From Chrysomallon squamiferum (Eukaryota > Mollusca > Gastropoda > Neomphalida > Peltospiridae), in the NCBI GenBank assembly GCA_012295275.1, contig CM022673.1:2192105-2256104 (forward strand): DNA of 64,000 nt, in the 5' to 3' direction. A program made the translations under genes and the position numbers. Of the stretch, positions 12,041 to 32,771 are shown piece by piece. Below the pieces are notes generated by a model. That model did not search any database, was not told where the DNA came from, and worked only from the letters and a program-made list of their open reading frames with translations. How positions within the stretch are numbered: the stretch's first letter is position 1; each line of letters starts with the position of its first letter.

Positions 12041-14172
12041 AAAAAATAAGACATTTGCAAAAAATCTATATTTCAGCGATGATTGTCTGCGTCAGCGAAC
12101 ACAATGGTTTTAATATTTATGAAAAACGATAATAAATATATAAATAAATAAATAAATAATGTTACAGGTGCGCCTCGACATAAAAACCAAGTATTCTGAT
12201 ATTTTGAATTAGCACATTTGTTAAAAATAAAACGATAAAGTTATATTACAATATGCAGATTCGATTTAAAAGCAACCCATCAAATTGTTCCATAGTTTTT
12301 GCAGAATGTTAACAGCAAATATATTTTAACAAGTGCATACACTTAAAATATGCTTCAGACAAAAGGTTACAGTGACACGATTGGGATTACGTGATTTGTG
12401 ATAACCAACATATACATTTATATTAGTTTCGTCTCTATCTGTACGTGTACATATAATTAAATACTGTCCGCACGAGAAGTTCTTCAGTCATCTCAGTTTT
12501 GAGTAGGAGAAAGGTCAAAGATCACTCAGGTTTTAAAGCGGGTTCTAAGAAAGCGGCACACCCGAGCTTCGTCTGTCGTTATAGTGGTGACATTTTAAAC
12601 TTAGAGTCTGTCTCATCCAGGTTCTCAGTGCCTGTATCGTTTTATTTAAATTAATGACCCTTCTTTTTTTTTCCACCTTGTCATTCGGTTTTTTTCATTT
12701 TATTTTATTTATTTTTTTTTTTTTTTTTTTGCGATCTGTTCTGGTTTCTTTGTTGTTATTTCTTTTCTGGGTTTTTTCTTTCATTTTTTTTTTTTTTTTT
12801 TTTTTTTTTATTTGTGAAGAGTTATGTTATTTTTGTTGTTTGTCTGTTTACTTTTTAAACCTATCGGTAAAAGACATAACAGTTTTTTCATACACACGCC
12901 GCTGGAGCTGGATGCAGGCAAAAGACTGCACCCGAGAGAGTTGATCCTGTAAGACATCGCTGTGAGGACAAGCTGCTCATTTAACAGCAACGGTCTGCTC
13001 TCAAAAACAGTGAGTAAACAAATGACAGTTAAACACAGATTCAAGTGTTTGGATTTGAAATGGACGAACTGACGCCAAATATTTGACTGTTTATTAAAAC
13101 AACATCTCTGTATGATTAGCTTCAAAATTCGAATAGCTGTGAACACGTACAACATTTTGGAATAATAACAACACAATAAATTTTAAAAAAATAAAATAAA
13201 ATAAAAAAAAAAAAAAGTCACTAGTCAATCCGCCATTTTGAAAAGTTTTTTTTTTTTTTTTTTTATCAACTGAAGGTCCGTGTTAGTAACTAGGACTTTT
13301 ACTATGTTAGAGAGACAATATGGTGTTAAGTGAACCTGTGATAAAACATGATACACTATCGTCGAACCGTCATCCTATCAGACATTAGGAGCATGATAAC
13401 ATCGATGCATCATCGTGTCAGTTTATCTATTCTACGTCAGGATATTAATAAACTAATCGTTGATTAGAGTTTCAGTCTGGCTTTTGTTTGACCGACCTTG
13501 AAATGCTGAAGTCCATAAAACAATCAACAAAGGATTAAACAAGGGTTGTTAAAGGATTTATCACAATAAATTTCTATCACAAATCACGTAACCCTTGTTA
13601 GTCACTATCATTGTATCAAGCATAAAATGTATAATATTATGCAACAAAAGCCAATGATAATAATTAAGCAAACCGGTTTATCTGATCCTGGTTGTATAGA
13701 TAATATCTGACTAAGCCACCAAAATTAACATGGTTGCCATGTTAAATGTGTAACGTCGACTAGGCAATGAGTAATCTTCAAGTAATCTAATAAAAGGATA
13801 TGACACGTTCAAAATCACTATGACGCCGTGATGTCTGATTCATACTAAGGATCAACGCCAGAAGTCTGGGCAAGCCGTCCATCACGTGATTCTTGTTCAA
13901 CAAAAGAAGGCAGAAAAAAAAAAAAAAAAAAAAAAAAAACCTGGCACATTGCCAACCCACTAAATTCTTTGTTCTCGCAGCTGCTGAGTGGGATTGGCTT
14001 GATGCCAAAAGCAGAGCTATCGTATTTCGCAGCGGGGAGAAAAACCGGTTTTCTGTTGTTTATCAAGCGTTTGTTTGTTTAACACACAGCCTGACAAGAG
14101 ATAAATAAGTATTTTTCACGTGATTTTTGAAAAGAATGATAAAACAACAGAGGCAAAATGTACGTTGTTGTC

Positions 14173-14236
<64 letters not shown>
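14173..14236. repeat. (AAT)n(ATT)n inverted microsatellite
   Basis: About 30 bp of AAT repeats run directly into about 33 bp of ATT repeats, making a near-perfect palindrome able to form a hairpin or cruciform. A smaller copy of the same design lies at 15090-15121. Confidence 0.95.
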
Positions 14237-15089
14237 ATTATATACAGAAACAGACGCAAACTTTTTTTTTTTTTTTTATATTGTTGTTGCTAGTTTCCGA
14301 TTTAAGAAATAATTGTAACGAAAGAAAGAAAGAAATGAAAGATTTTAAGGATACGGTTGAAACAGAAAACCACAACGACACCTTAACACATTATTAACCT
14401 TGATTATCCATGGGCCAAGAATCGGTCATATGCAACTTTTCTGTTGACAGAAAAACAGAACACGGCAATCCACTAAACTGAAGAAAGGCGCTAACTTCAG
14501 CAGGAATGAAGAAAGAGCAGACCATGGCCAGTTGAAAATGAAAATGGCAAAAGCATATTCAGCCATTCCTGAAAATCAGACTAAGGATAGATCCCCGTAA
14601 ACTAGTGATAATGTTACACTGAAATAAATCAGCAATTCGAGTAAGACTGAGCGAAAAAAATAATAATAAAATGGCTACCATTAATGGCATCTTTTCAGTA
14701 AGTTTGCGGTGTCCTTTTGAAATAATGTCTCAAAACTGTTATCAGCTTTTTCGACAAAATTATAGCCATATTAAATAAGCTATAATGACGTTTTTTTTAA
14801 TAATATTTTTATTTTTATATATTTATTTATTTATTGCTAAAAATGTTACACGGCCTTTTTTAAGTAGTAATTTATCTATTTTGAATTAATAAGAAAATGT
14901 ATGACGTCATCAGTTATATGGCACAGAAACGGAGTCTGTAATGTGTGACTGGCAGATTACTATTATTGTTGTTGGTAAAAAAGTACATTTCAATTAATTT
15001 ATAAACTGATTTATTTTAATGACGTAAAATTTCTTGTGACGTAATAAAGATGTCCTGTAATTATAAATCGGCAACATAAAAATAAAATT

Positions 15090-15121
15090 TATAATAATAA
15101 TAATTATTATTATTATTATTA
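15090..15121. repeat. (AAT)n(ATT)n inverted microsatellite, short
   Basis: ATAATAATAATAATT is followed by ATTATTATTATTATTAT, the same palindromic design as at 14173-14236. It lies a few hundred bases upstream of the TIF1 promoter. Confidence 0.9.
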
Positions 15122-15269
15122 TAATTATAAAAATTAATATCCCATTATGAGCTTTGTTTTTGTAATACCCAGACAAGGTTACACACCAAACCAAGCTGGA
15201 ACTAGTTTATTCAGGAAAGAGCAAGTAGAAACTAGATCATACCAGCTAAAACTGGATTTCGTCTTCATA

Positions 15270-15558
15270 TACTAGTGGCGTCGGGAAAGGCACGTCAGTC
15301 TGCCTATTGGGAGCAAATCCGGTAGAAGCTGATATCATCGCGTGACCTTCCTGTGAAACCAGCAAGAAAAAAAATTGGATCGTTGCCAGTGCCGTCTTTG
15401 GGGGCGTGGCTAAAGATTGCTGAGCATCTCTTATAGACAAGGGGAGACAATCACGGTTTCCCGCCTAGAAGCAAAATAAATTTCTTCTTTTCTTTTAACA
15501 AGGAGAAACATTTGCAGTCAATTTTACCTTGATATATATTTTGTTTACATTGTGCAAA
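15270..15558 (+). promoter_or_regulatory. Probable promoter and 5' UTR of the TIF1/TRIM gene
   Basis: This stretch is clearly less AT-rich than its flanks and ends at the TIF1 start codon. It contains an inverted CCAAT box (ATTGG, 15306-15310), a GC/CACCC-box-like GGGGCGTGGC (15401-15410) and an E2F-like TTTCCCGCC (15457-15465). No convincing TATA box is placed. This make-up is typical of a broadly expressed gene. The transcription start is not resolved, and the motif assignments are matches by eye only. Confidence 0.5.
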
Positions 15559-24637
<9,079 letters not shown>

Positions 24638-25909
24638 CATTTCATTTCTTTTGATTTTTCTGTTGTTGTTTTTTTTTGAGAGAAATTTATAAGAGGAACT
24701 TTTCCAGAATCTCTCTTAAAGAGAATATTTTGGACATTACTTACTTGTGAAAAAACAAAAAAACAAGTGTATGTGTGTGTATGTATATAAAGCCTATATT
24801 CTGTATGTGTGTGTATGTATGTATGTATGTATGTGTATGTGTGTGTGTGTGTATATAAAGCCTATATTCTGTATGTGTGTGTATGTATATAAAGCCTATA
24901 TTTTGTATGTTTGTGTATGTATATAATGTATATAAAGCCTATATATTCTGTATGTGTGTGTATGTATATAAAGCCTATATTCTGTATGTGTGTGTATGTA
25001 TATAAAGCCTATATTCTGTATGTGTGTGTATGTATATAATGCCTATATTCTGTATGTGCCAATGGAAATAATTGATGAACAGATGTAATTATGACTTGAG
25101 TGCTAATTGTAACAATTAGGTAAATCATTGCTGTTTGGTTTTGTAACTGTGAGAATCTGTCGCAAGCGACTGCTGACTTTCTGTTTTATTATTCAGTTGG
25201 CTTCTAGTTCTTATACAAGTTTTATTTTCTTGATATAATTTTTTCTTCCTTTGTCTGAAGTCAAACTTGTCTCATGACCAAGAATAGTAGTAGGTAAAAT
25301 ATTTAAATATTTTTTATTTGCTTTTGCAAATCTTTAACCTGACAGTCTATGCAGCATTGGAATATGTTGGGGTTTTTTTGTTTCTGTATATATTATTTCA
25401 TTGAAAAATATGAGATTTACTAAGTTGACACTGCCATTTTAAAGATTAGTTACATATCTAGAACATTTTAATTTTAAAATATTGTTTCATTTACTTGCAT
25501 AGCTCCACCAAATATTCATTTTTCTTGTACATCTCTATCCACACTGAAATTTGCTCCTTCAACCAAAGAAAATAAAAAGAGATTATTTTCACCACTGAAA
25601 TACTTCTCTCTACCTCAGTGGAACATGACAGTTATATAGTAACTTATTAATATTGAAATATGCTTATTAAATTTTCATCAGTTTATTTATTTAGTGGATA
25701 TAAAGAGTATTTTCCACAGTATTTATAAAATATGGTTTTGTTATTAATTTGTTTTCAAATTATTTAATTTTTTCTTTTCTTTCTTTTAGTGATTAAATAT
25801 AAAATGTTTGGGAGGTTTTTCTTTCTTGTTATTATTTTTATTTTTTAATTTATTTTTTATCTTGTATGTTGTGGCATTTCGAACAAGAAAAGTGTTTGAA
25901 ATTTATATA

Positions 25910-25940
<31 letters not shown>

Positions 25941-26409
25941 TTTTTTTTCTTAAATTTATTTCTTACGTTTTTTATAAATTCTAAAATAATTTAATAATGA
26001 ATTTCTATAATTTATCATTATGTTCCATAAAATAAACATTTTACCTTTTTTTCAGAATTTTTGATTTTACAGAAAATATTGAATGTTTATAAATAAACAT
26101 AATTAATTAGAAATATTTAACTGACCAAATTGTATTTATTTGTTCAAGAGTTACTGATATTCTTATATTATAATGTACTTATTCATACCATCCTGACTTT
26201 AATTGTTTAGGTTATTTCATTCAAATATATAGATACAAAATTCAATATCACATACATCTCATTATACAATTTCATCCAGTTTAATGCATTTATTGAATTA
26301 TTTTTAGTTTATTAACCTATTATTATTATTTACTGTAACAAACTTTTCTGATACAAGTTCATGCAGTTAAAAGTATTATTATTATTGGGATTCGGATTGT
26401 CAACTGTTG
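24638..26409 (+). other. TIF1 3' UTR and downstream flank
   Basis: No further reading frame. AATAAA signals occur at 25571-25576, 26031-26036 and 26092-26097, with another at 27593-27598. Which one is used cannot be told from sequence. A minisatellite lies at 24762-25052 and an AT microsatellite at 25921-25940. Confidence 0.6.
24762..25052. repeat. Minisatellite, about 33-40 bp unit, in the TIF1 3' UTR
   Basis: Seven or more copies of a unit combining a TGTGTGTATGTATATAAAGC run with CTATATTCTGTA. Copies differ in the number of TATG/TG steps. Confidence 0.9.
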
Positions 26410-27130
26410 TTGGACATCTTACCTTGTACTGCTGGATCTAGCCCACGGACATAAACACTGACTACTGAACAGAGAACATTCCCTAATGTATGTGTATTCT
26501 AGGAGAGTGATCTTCTGCAGTTCTGCTATGGGGATGTTGACTAGGAGTTTGCTGGTGTGTTTCTCCAGTCCAGCATCATTAGCCCAAATGCACTGATTAC
26601 AACTGGCAGTGTAGTAATGTACCACATCGTCATGGTCTGTTTCCAGGTCTTTGAACGTGGACAATTTCTCATCTGCTTCCTTGATTGAGACATTGCTTTC
26701 TTGAAATGGTCATGTCTTCGAGCAGAGAGGTCTTTATCATCTTTTTCTTGACGCTGATATCCAGTCCGTTTGAAATCTCATTATCAGTGTGTATCTGTAT
26801 GTTCAGCAAAACGGATACTTCTTCAGTTTCTTGCCGATGTTTGTACCAGTTCTGTGCAGCTGGCCGTTTGTGGTGCTGGCAGATCTACCAATGCTTGCAT
26901 GTTGCTGCCTTGTCTTGTGTCGCGGGATGTACTCGGTTCTTGGCAAGCATGGTGCATCCAGAGACAATGTGGTCGAAAGTTTCAATCAGCATCCAGCACT
27001 TCGGGTTGATGTCATCCTTTATTATTCTGTTGCCAGCCTCTGGTCTTTACAAACCCTCCTGCTCAAACCCTCCTGCTCAGTCTCGAGTCCCATGCAGGTC
27101 TTTTGTTCATCCCCGTAGGATACTGCCTGC
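26410..27130 (-). pseudogene. Broken 3' part of a LINE-type (non-LTR) retrotransposon ORF
   Basis: Minus-strand translation shows pieces of the region downstream of reverse transcriptase in a common invertebrate non-LTR family. In order: FDHIVSGCTMLAKN (about 26975-26930), then TEYIPRHK in a shifted frame, then WYKHRQE and NIQIHTDNEIS, and finally IPIAELQKITLLEYT near 26500. Several stops and at least two frame changes separate them. The + strand frame at 26685-27212 is its antisense shadow. The element is incomplete and inactive. The clade is not resolved, and identification is from remembered motif order. Confidence 0.6.
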
Positions 27131-27254
27131 ATCTTCTGGACATGTTTATTTATTTTTATTATTATTATTAAAGTTGAAGGCTAATTGTATTGGAAAACGT
27201 TACATAAAATGATAATGTAAAAATGTTTTATATAGAGCTGAATATTCATGTTCA

Positions 27255-27285
<31 letters not shown>

Positions 27286-27854
27286 GTTCCTGTTAGTAGA
27301 GTCAATTTGTAAAACCACATTTATTTATTTTATTCAAAAAATATTTTGTACTTTTTATTACTGGTTGTTTTTGTGAAAGAAATGAAATCACATTGAATAT
27401 AAAGGTGTTTGTGTTGTTTGTTTATTAATTGCTATAGGATATATGATCTATGTGTGTTCATGCATATGACTGTTGTGTGTAAGTTTGCTGTTACTACTAA
27501 TTAACAATGCTATAAAATGGTACCTTAAATTGTTATTCTTGTTGCTGTTATCAGTTTCCATCTGTTATTGATTCTTAATACAATATTATCAAAATAAAGA
27601 AATTAACTATAATAAAATAAAGAATAAGTTCAATTATTGAAAAAAAAAAAAGGAGGAAAATTGTGTGGGAATGTGGCTGTGTACATATAAACAAACCTGT
27701 AAGCGATCGTACACAAGAAAATGGTAGATACACAACAGTCCAATAAAAGATTATTTAGCTGAATGAAGCTAAACAAAATATTAAATAAAATAGAGGCAAG
27801 AATCTCTAACACTTCAGTCGACAAGCAAATACGTACCACAGTATTAATTAGCAT

Positions 27855-27969
<115 letters not shown>

Positions 27970-28651
27970 ATGGGATATTTGCATATAATTTTCTCACACA
28001 GTATTGATTTTGCGTATATTACCCTAAAAATGAATTTAAACATGAAACTAAACAAATGTCATGTTAGTACGCTATAAATACATTATTGTTAATCAATAAA
28101 AACAATAATAATAAGTTTTTTTTTTTTTTATTCATAAGAATAATTTTATTTTATTTTATTTTAAATTTAAACTGAACACAACATTATTAAAGTAAAATAT
28201 TTTCCCAAATAACTACCAGTAAGGCACAATTATAAGATGTTACTGATAGCCGTTTTCTTTGTTTGTTTTTATTTACAGTTGTTGATACGCGATATAAACA
28301 ACATATAAAACAGTATCAATATAAAAACAAGTCATCAAAAAGATATTGTCTATGGCATCACTTCGTATTTGGACCACTGATCACAAACTGAACCTGCGAT
28401 GGAGTATTCACGAACTGGCCATGTCTTTTATTGTAAACGCGACTAAATTTTCATATTTATTAGTAAGTACGTGCAGTGGCGGACCTGCATTTTTGGTGCC
28501 CTGAAGTTTGAACTCTTCGGGACCCTTCGCAAGAAGCAAAGAGATCTGGTTAACCACTGTTACCTTCTTCGGTCGGCTTGTTCAGTGACAGATCATTGTA
28601 AATCTTTTAAATATGTAACAACATCTCAGAAATGAATTACTTGACTTGAAA

Positions 28652-28930
28652 TCTGAAGCTTAAGTTTCATTAGTTTCATAATAGATCCACGCCTAAAGCT
28701 TAAGTTTCATTAGTTTCATAACAGATCCATCTCTGAAGCTTAAGTTTCATTAGTTTCATAATAGATCCATCTCTGAAGCTTAAGTTTCATTAGGTTCATA
28801 ATAGATCCACCCCTGAAGTTTAAGTTTCATTACTTTTGTAACAGATCCGCTCATGAAGTTTAAATTTGATTAGTTTCATAATAGATCCACCCTTGTAGCT
28901 TAAGTTTCATTAGTTTCATAAGAGATCTGC
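28652..28930. repeat. 40-bp tandem repeat, seven copies
   Basis: The unit GAAGCTTAAGTTTCATTAGT plus TTCATAATAGATCCATCTCT recurs near 28654, 28695, 28735, 28775, 28815, 28855 and 28895, a strict 40-bp period with a few substitutions. There is no open frame through it. Confidence 0.93.
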
Positions 28931-29882
28931 CGCTGAGTTCGTGGGATATGGCAACATTTTCTACTCCTGACTAATGAATTTTCACAATGACTCAGTTAAG
29001 CAGTGCTACGACCACTACTCGCATCCATAGTTCTTGTCTGTTTTAATAATCATTAATGGCAGTAAAGCAAGGACTGTAGTATGACTGTACTGAAATGTCA
29101 ATTGTGAAAGGAGCAGCAATAGTAATAGCAATAGAAATAGTATTATGACAATAATAACAGAAGTTGTAATAGTATAGTAGTATCTGTAATTGTTATTACT
29201 ATTACTATTATTATTGCTGTTGTTGTTATTATTACCTTTTGGTGGATATATATATATATATATATTTCAGAAAAAGAAAAAGGTTCAAGAATTTACCAAA
29301 TACACTGATAACTTTTTTCTTTTTCATAATAATATTAAAAATAAATGAATGAATAAATAAAAAATAAATAAATCATCAAACTATATATTTTTGTAATGAA
29401 TTTATTAACGTTTTTGCAAAGAAAGTAACACACTGTCGCCATTAATTGTGTTGTATCCTTTTTTTTTTTAATAAAAATATTCGAAAATTCAGTGTATCAA
29501 AAGTTACCAATAAGGCGATAGGTGAGGTATTAGGAAAATCTTAAGTTCATGGGAAGTACAGTATATATTTCAAAATATATAATTTGAACAGTGACTACCA
29601 TCTGAAGAAAGTAAAATTCACAAACAATTAAAAATCTGTTTCAATAATAATAATAATAAAATAAAAGGTGAAGTTGTTCGTATATACCCTAAAGAAGCAT
29701 AAGTACGGTTCATTTTGTAAAAATTAGTTACGCACTTTCTGTTTCTCTTTTCTTCATTTAAAACAGTTTTTCTACATTTCGTTTAAAGCTTTTCATATTT
29801 TACAAATTTGTAAACGGTTATTTCAGCAGGCTGGTCATTTAGAAATATATGATCTTTATAAAAATTATAACTTATTTTAACC

Positions 29883-31771
29883 CTATACTTCAGAATTGAA
29901 ACCACTTTCTTTGTCGCAGCTTCTGTTGCTGGACAAATTTTGGCACGATCCTCTTGAATCTTCTGCTATCATAACTTTATGGATGGGAACTTTGTTAACT
30001 TTGTGTGCGGGAGAGTTAGTGGTTAGCAGCTGGACAACTTCTTCTTCGTCCACAAAGTCTGAATTAACAGGACATCTGATAGAAGTGACTCGAGATTTCG
30101 AACGTCCTGGTTTCATGTAACCGTTGACCATCTGAGATATGAAGTCAAATTCTTCGTCGTCTTCAACGTAAGCCGAATCTCGACTGTTTCCACTGAGCAG
30201 CATATAACCTTCCTGTCCAGGAGTTAAACTGAACCTTTTTGAAGATGGATGGTAGAGTTCTATTAACTGCGGTTTCGTTAGCTCCACGAGACTGTTGGAT
30301 CGACACACCGTCGACTGGATGAAGTCGTGTTCCGCCAACGACTGGGTGAAAAATCGAAGATGAATGTTTTTATCGACTTCTTCCGATCTCTTCTTGCGCG
30401 ATCTAGAATGTTCTCTGTCGCCGATGATGTCACATAAAGGACCGTTCACGTCTGAGCTCTTTTTCCCCGGGCTTCTCTTTTTGTGTTTGTGTCTTTTCTT
30501 TGGAACTGCGCTGCTGTTGTTTTTATCGTGATCTCTATCGTGCGAGTCTTTGTTAGCGCAGCCAGATATCTGACAGTCGTTTCTGTCCATCTGAGGCGAT
30601 TTGTGCGACTGGGTATCATGGTCATGACATACAACCGTTGGTAGAGACACTGCAGCATCGACTGCCTTGCCAACAGCAGACACAGGCAAATCGTAGTGGC
30701 AACAGTTGTTCGGGTCCAGAGGACTCGATTCAGTGCTGCAGCACGGAATGCTGTGTTTCCAGTTGTTTTTTCTAACCTTTCCCGTCTGACTGTCGTGGAA
30801 CTCGACACTTTCTGAGCTGTCCTCGTAAGTCACAATAGGCAGAGCAATTTGTGTTTTTCCCGATGGGTCTTCGAAGTAAGAGTTGTCTCCCTTATACACG
30901 TTAGCGTTGTATGCCGCGTCTTTGGAATGTTCCGATGACAGCTGTCCGTCGTTGTAATCCGTGCTCACGTATGTCTCAAGTGTGCTCGTGATTTTGTCTT
31001 GGTTGTCACTAGACGCAAACTCGCGATGAAGTATAACTTCAGAATCACCGATTCCGCGATACCTATATTTTTTATTATCTACTTTTTTAACTCGCTTTTT
31101 GTCTTTATTTGACTTAGATTGACTGTTGGCACATTTCAGACACGCCTCACAAACAGGTTTGTCCCATTTACCTTGCCTCTGTTCATATTCTGACTCCTGT
31201 TTTTCCGAAAGCCCGGTACTTTTCGTAGTTTTTCCGTAACTAACATCGACATTGTAGTTGAGAACTCCATACACGTTACTCCCAGAACTGACAGAATTAG
31301 GATTCCCGTTATTCTTTTCTCCTGGCACCAAGCTGTTTAAACCCGAGGGTCTACGAGACGCTCCCCACGAGAGGGACGCGTGACGATTGCTGGCTCTGGA
31401 AAAATGTCGAGCAATCGAAGAATCTTCTAATCTACGACAAAGGAGGACGCAGTCCTTCTTAAACTGTTTCGTCAGAATAGCGTACAGGAAAGGATTTGCA
31501 CAACTGTTGAGCGGCAGGACGAAAATTGTCAACACTTTGGCCTCGTTCAGCTGAATCAGCTCCTTGCCAAACGCTGCAGCAAGAGAGAGGATGGCTATGG
31601 GCGCCCAGCACAGCAGATCCGTGAACACGAGTAACGCCATTCGTTTGGCAACTCGAGTGTCGTTAGAGTTCCACGCCTGCGAGTCGCGAATGCTGATGTA
31701 CATGAGTAGATAGCAGCTCAGTATCACAAAGAAGGAGAGACCGTTAAACACCATTATGTAGCAGACGTATC
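29883..31771 (-). CDS. LGR4/5/6-like: LGR last exon: TM5-TM7 and long cytoplasmic tail
   Basis: Starts at acceptor TTACAG with [20 protein letters not shown] (TM5). Then [20 protein letters not shown] (TM6 with the family [10 protein letters not shown] motif), [19 protein letters not shown] (TM7), and a tail of about 510 residues. The tail is Ser/Asp/Lys-rich with a basic cluster [15 protein letters not shown], a Cys-rich patch (CEACLKCA) and the C terminus FNSEV, which fits a class I PDZ ligand (S-x-hydrophobic). Other LGRs have much shorter tails. The 629-codon frame is unbroken, and overlapping + strand frames are shadows. Confidence 0.93.
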
Positions 31772-32675
31772 CTGTAACAGAAATACAGCGGTCTTTTAAA
31801 ATGATGGAATAATATACAGCCATTAAATCACAGATTAAATGAACATAATATCCTGCAGAATAATTTGTCTTTTAAAACTATAGAATACTAAAAGCAATTA
31901 AACACAGGTTAAGTTGATGGAGTCATACATACAAGAATCCAGCAGTATCATAATCTAAATATACAGAAACCTAGAAAAGATAAGTTAAAGAACATTTTTG
32001 TCTACAGAAATATTTATATTTTTAGCTGTGATCTAGGAGATATGGGTAGTATAATTAACTGTTAAATGTAATAATAATGATAATGGTAATGATGATGATG
32101 ATCATCATCACCTTGATCATGATTTAGCCAATTACAAAGCAGGATCAAACATTTAATACAGTATTTCACTCAAACGTAGATATATTTTCAGTAAATATTT
32201 AATTCAGGAGGACTGTTAGTAAGGGTTTTTGGATTGTATTTTTGATCTATTTACCTTTTGATATAAGACTTTTGATCTCAAATGGGAGACAGACGGCAAA
32301 TGTTCTGTAGTCGCTAATACCAAACAGTGGCAGACTTGCAAGCAACGTGGCGTAAATCCATCCACCAAGCATAATGTAACCTTTAAAAAATAAATAATAA
32401 TAATAATAATAAAAATAGTAAATAACCTTATATACGTATGTATGTATGTATGTATGTATGTATGTATGTATGTATATGTGTGTATATATGCATGTATGCA
32501 TGTAACGACATATAGTATATTAAATGCATTAATATAGACATGTGTGTGTATATATATATATATATATATGAATGAATATTTGACTGTGTTTATATTATTT
32601 TATATATGACTGAATCAAAGACAAAGACAGGGACAGAAAGAGATACAGACAGAGAGAGAGAGATGAGAGAGAGAG

Positions 32676-32771
<96 letters not shown>

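Larger units (their letters stand above)
8969..15269. other. Intergenic DNA upstream of the TIF1 gene
   Basis: No coding exon is supported. It holds an AT tract at 11982-12034, poly-T runs near 12711-12730 and 12787-12809, an A run at 13914-13939, and two AAT/ATT inverted microsatellites (14173-14236, 15090-15121). The patches at 9220-9340, 10640-10740 and 12480-12620 are less AT-rich than their surroundings, but their frames carry no recognisable domain. A donor-like CA/GTGAGT at 13009-13010 on the + strand could belong to an untranslated exon; this is only a possibility. Confidence 0.6.

Noticed and set aside
12808-13176. 122-codon minus-strand frame
   Set aside because: Length is modest, composition is irregular and no domain is visible. 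A chance frame cannot be excluded.
26685-27212. 175-codon + strand frame
   Set aside because: It is antisense to recognisable LINE-type fragments on the minus strand and has no family resemblance itself.
28473-28530. hAT-like transposon end (CAGTGGCGGACC)
   Set aside because: I could not find a matching inverted end or an 8-bp target duplication nearby.
30446-30808. 120-codon minus-strand frame
   Set aside because: It lies inside the LGR last exon in another frame, whose 629-codon frame is clearly the real one.
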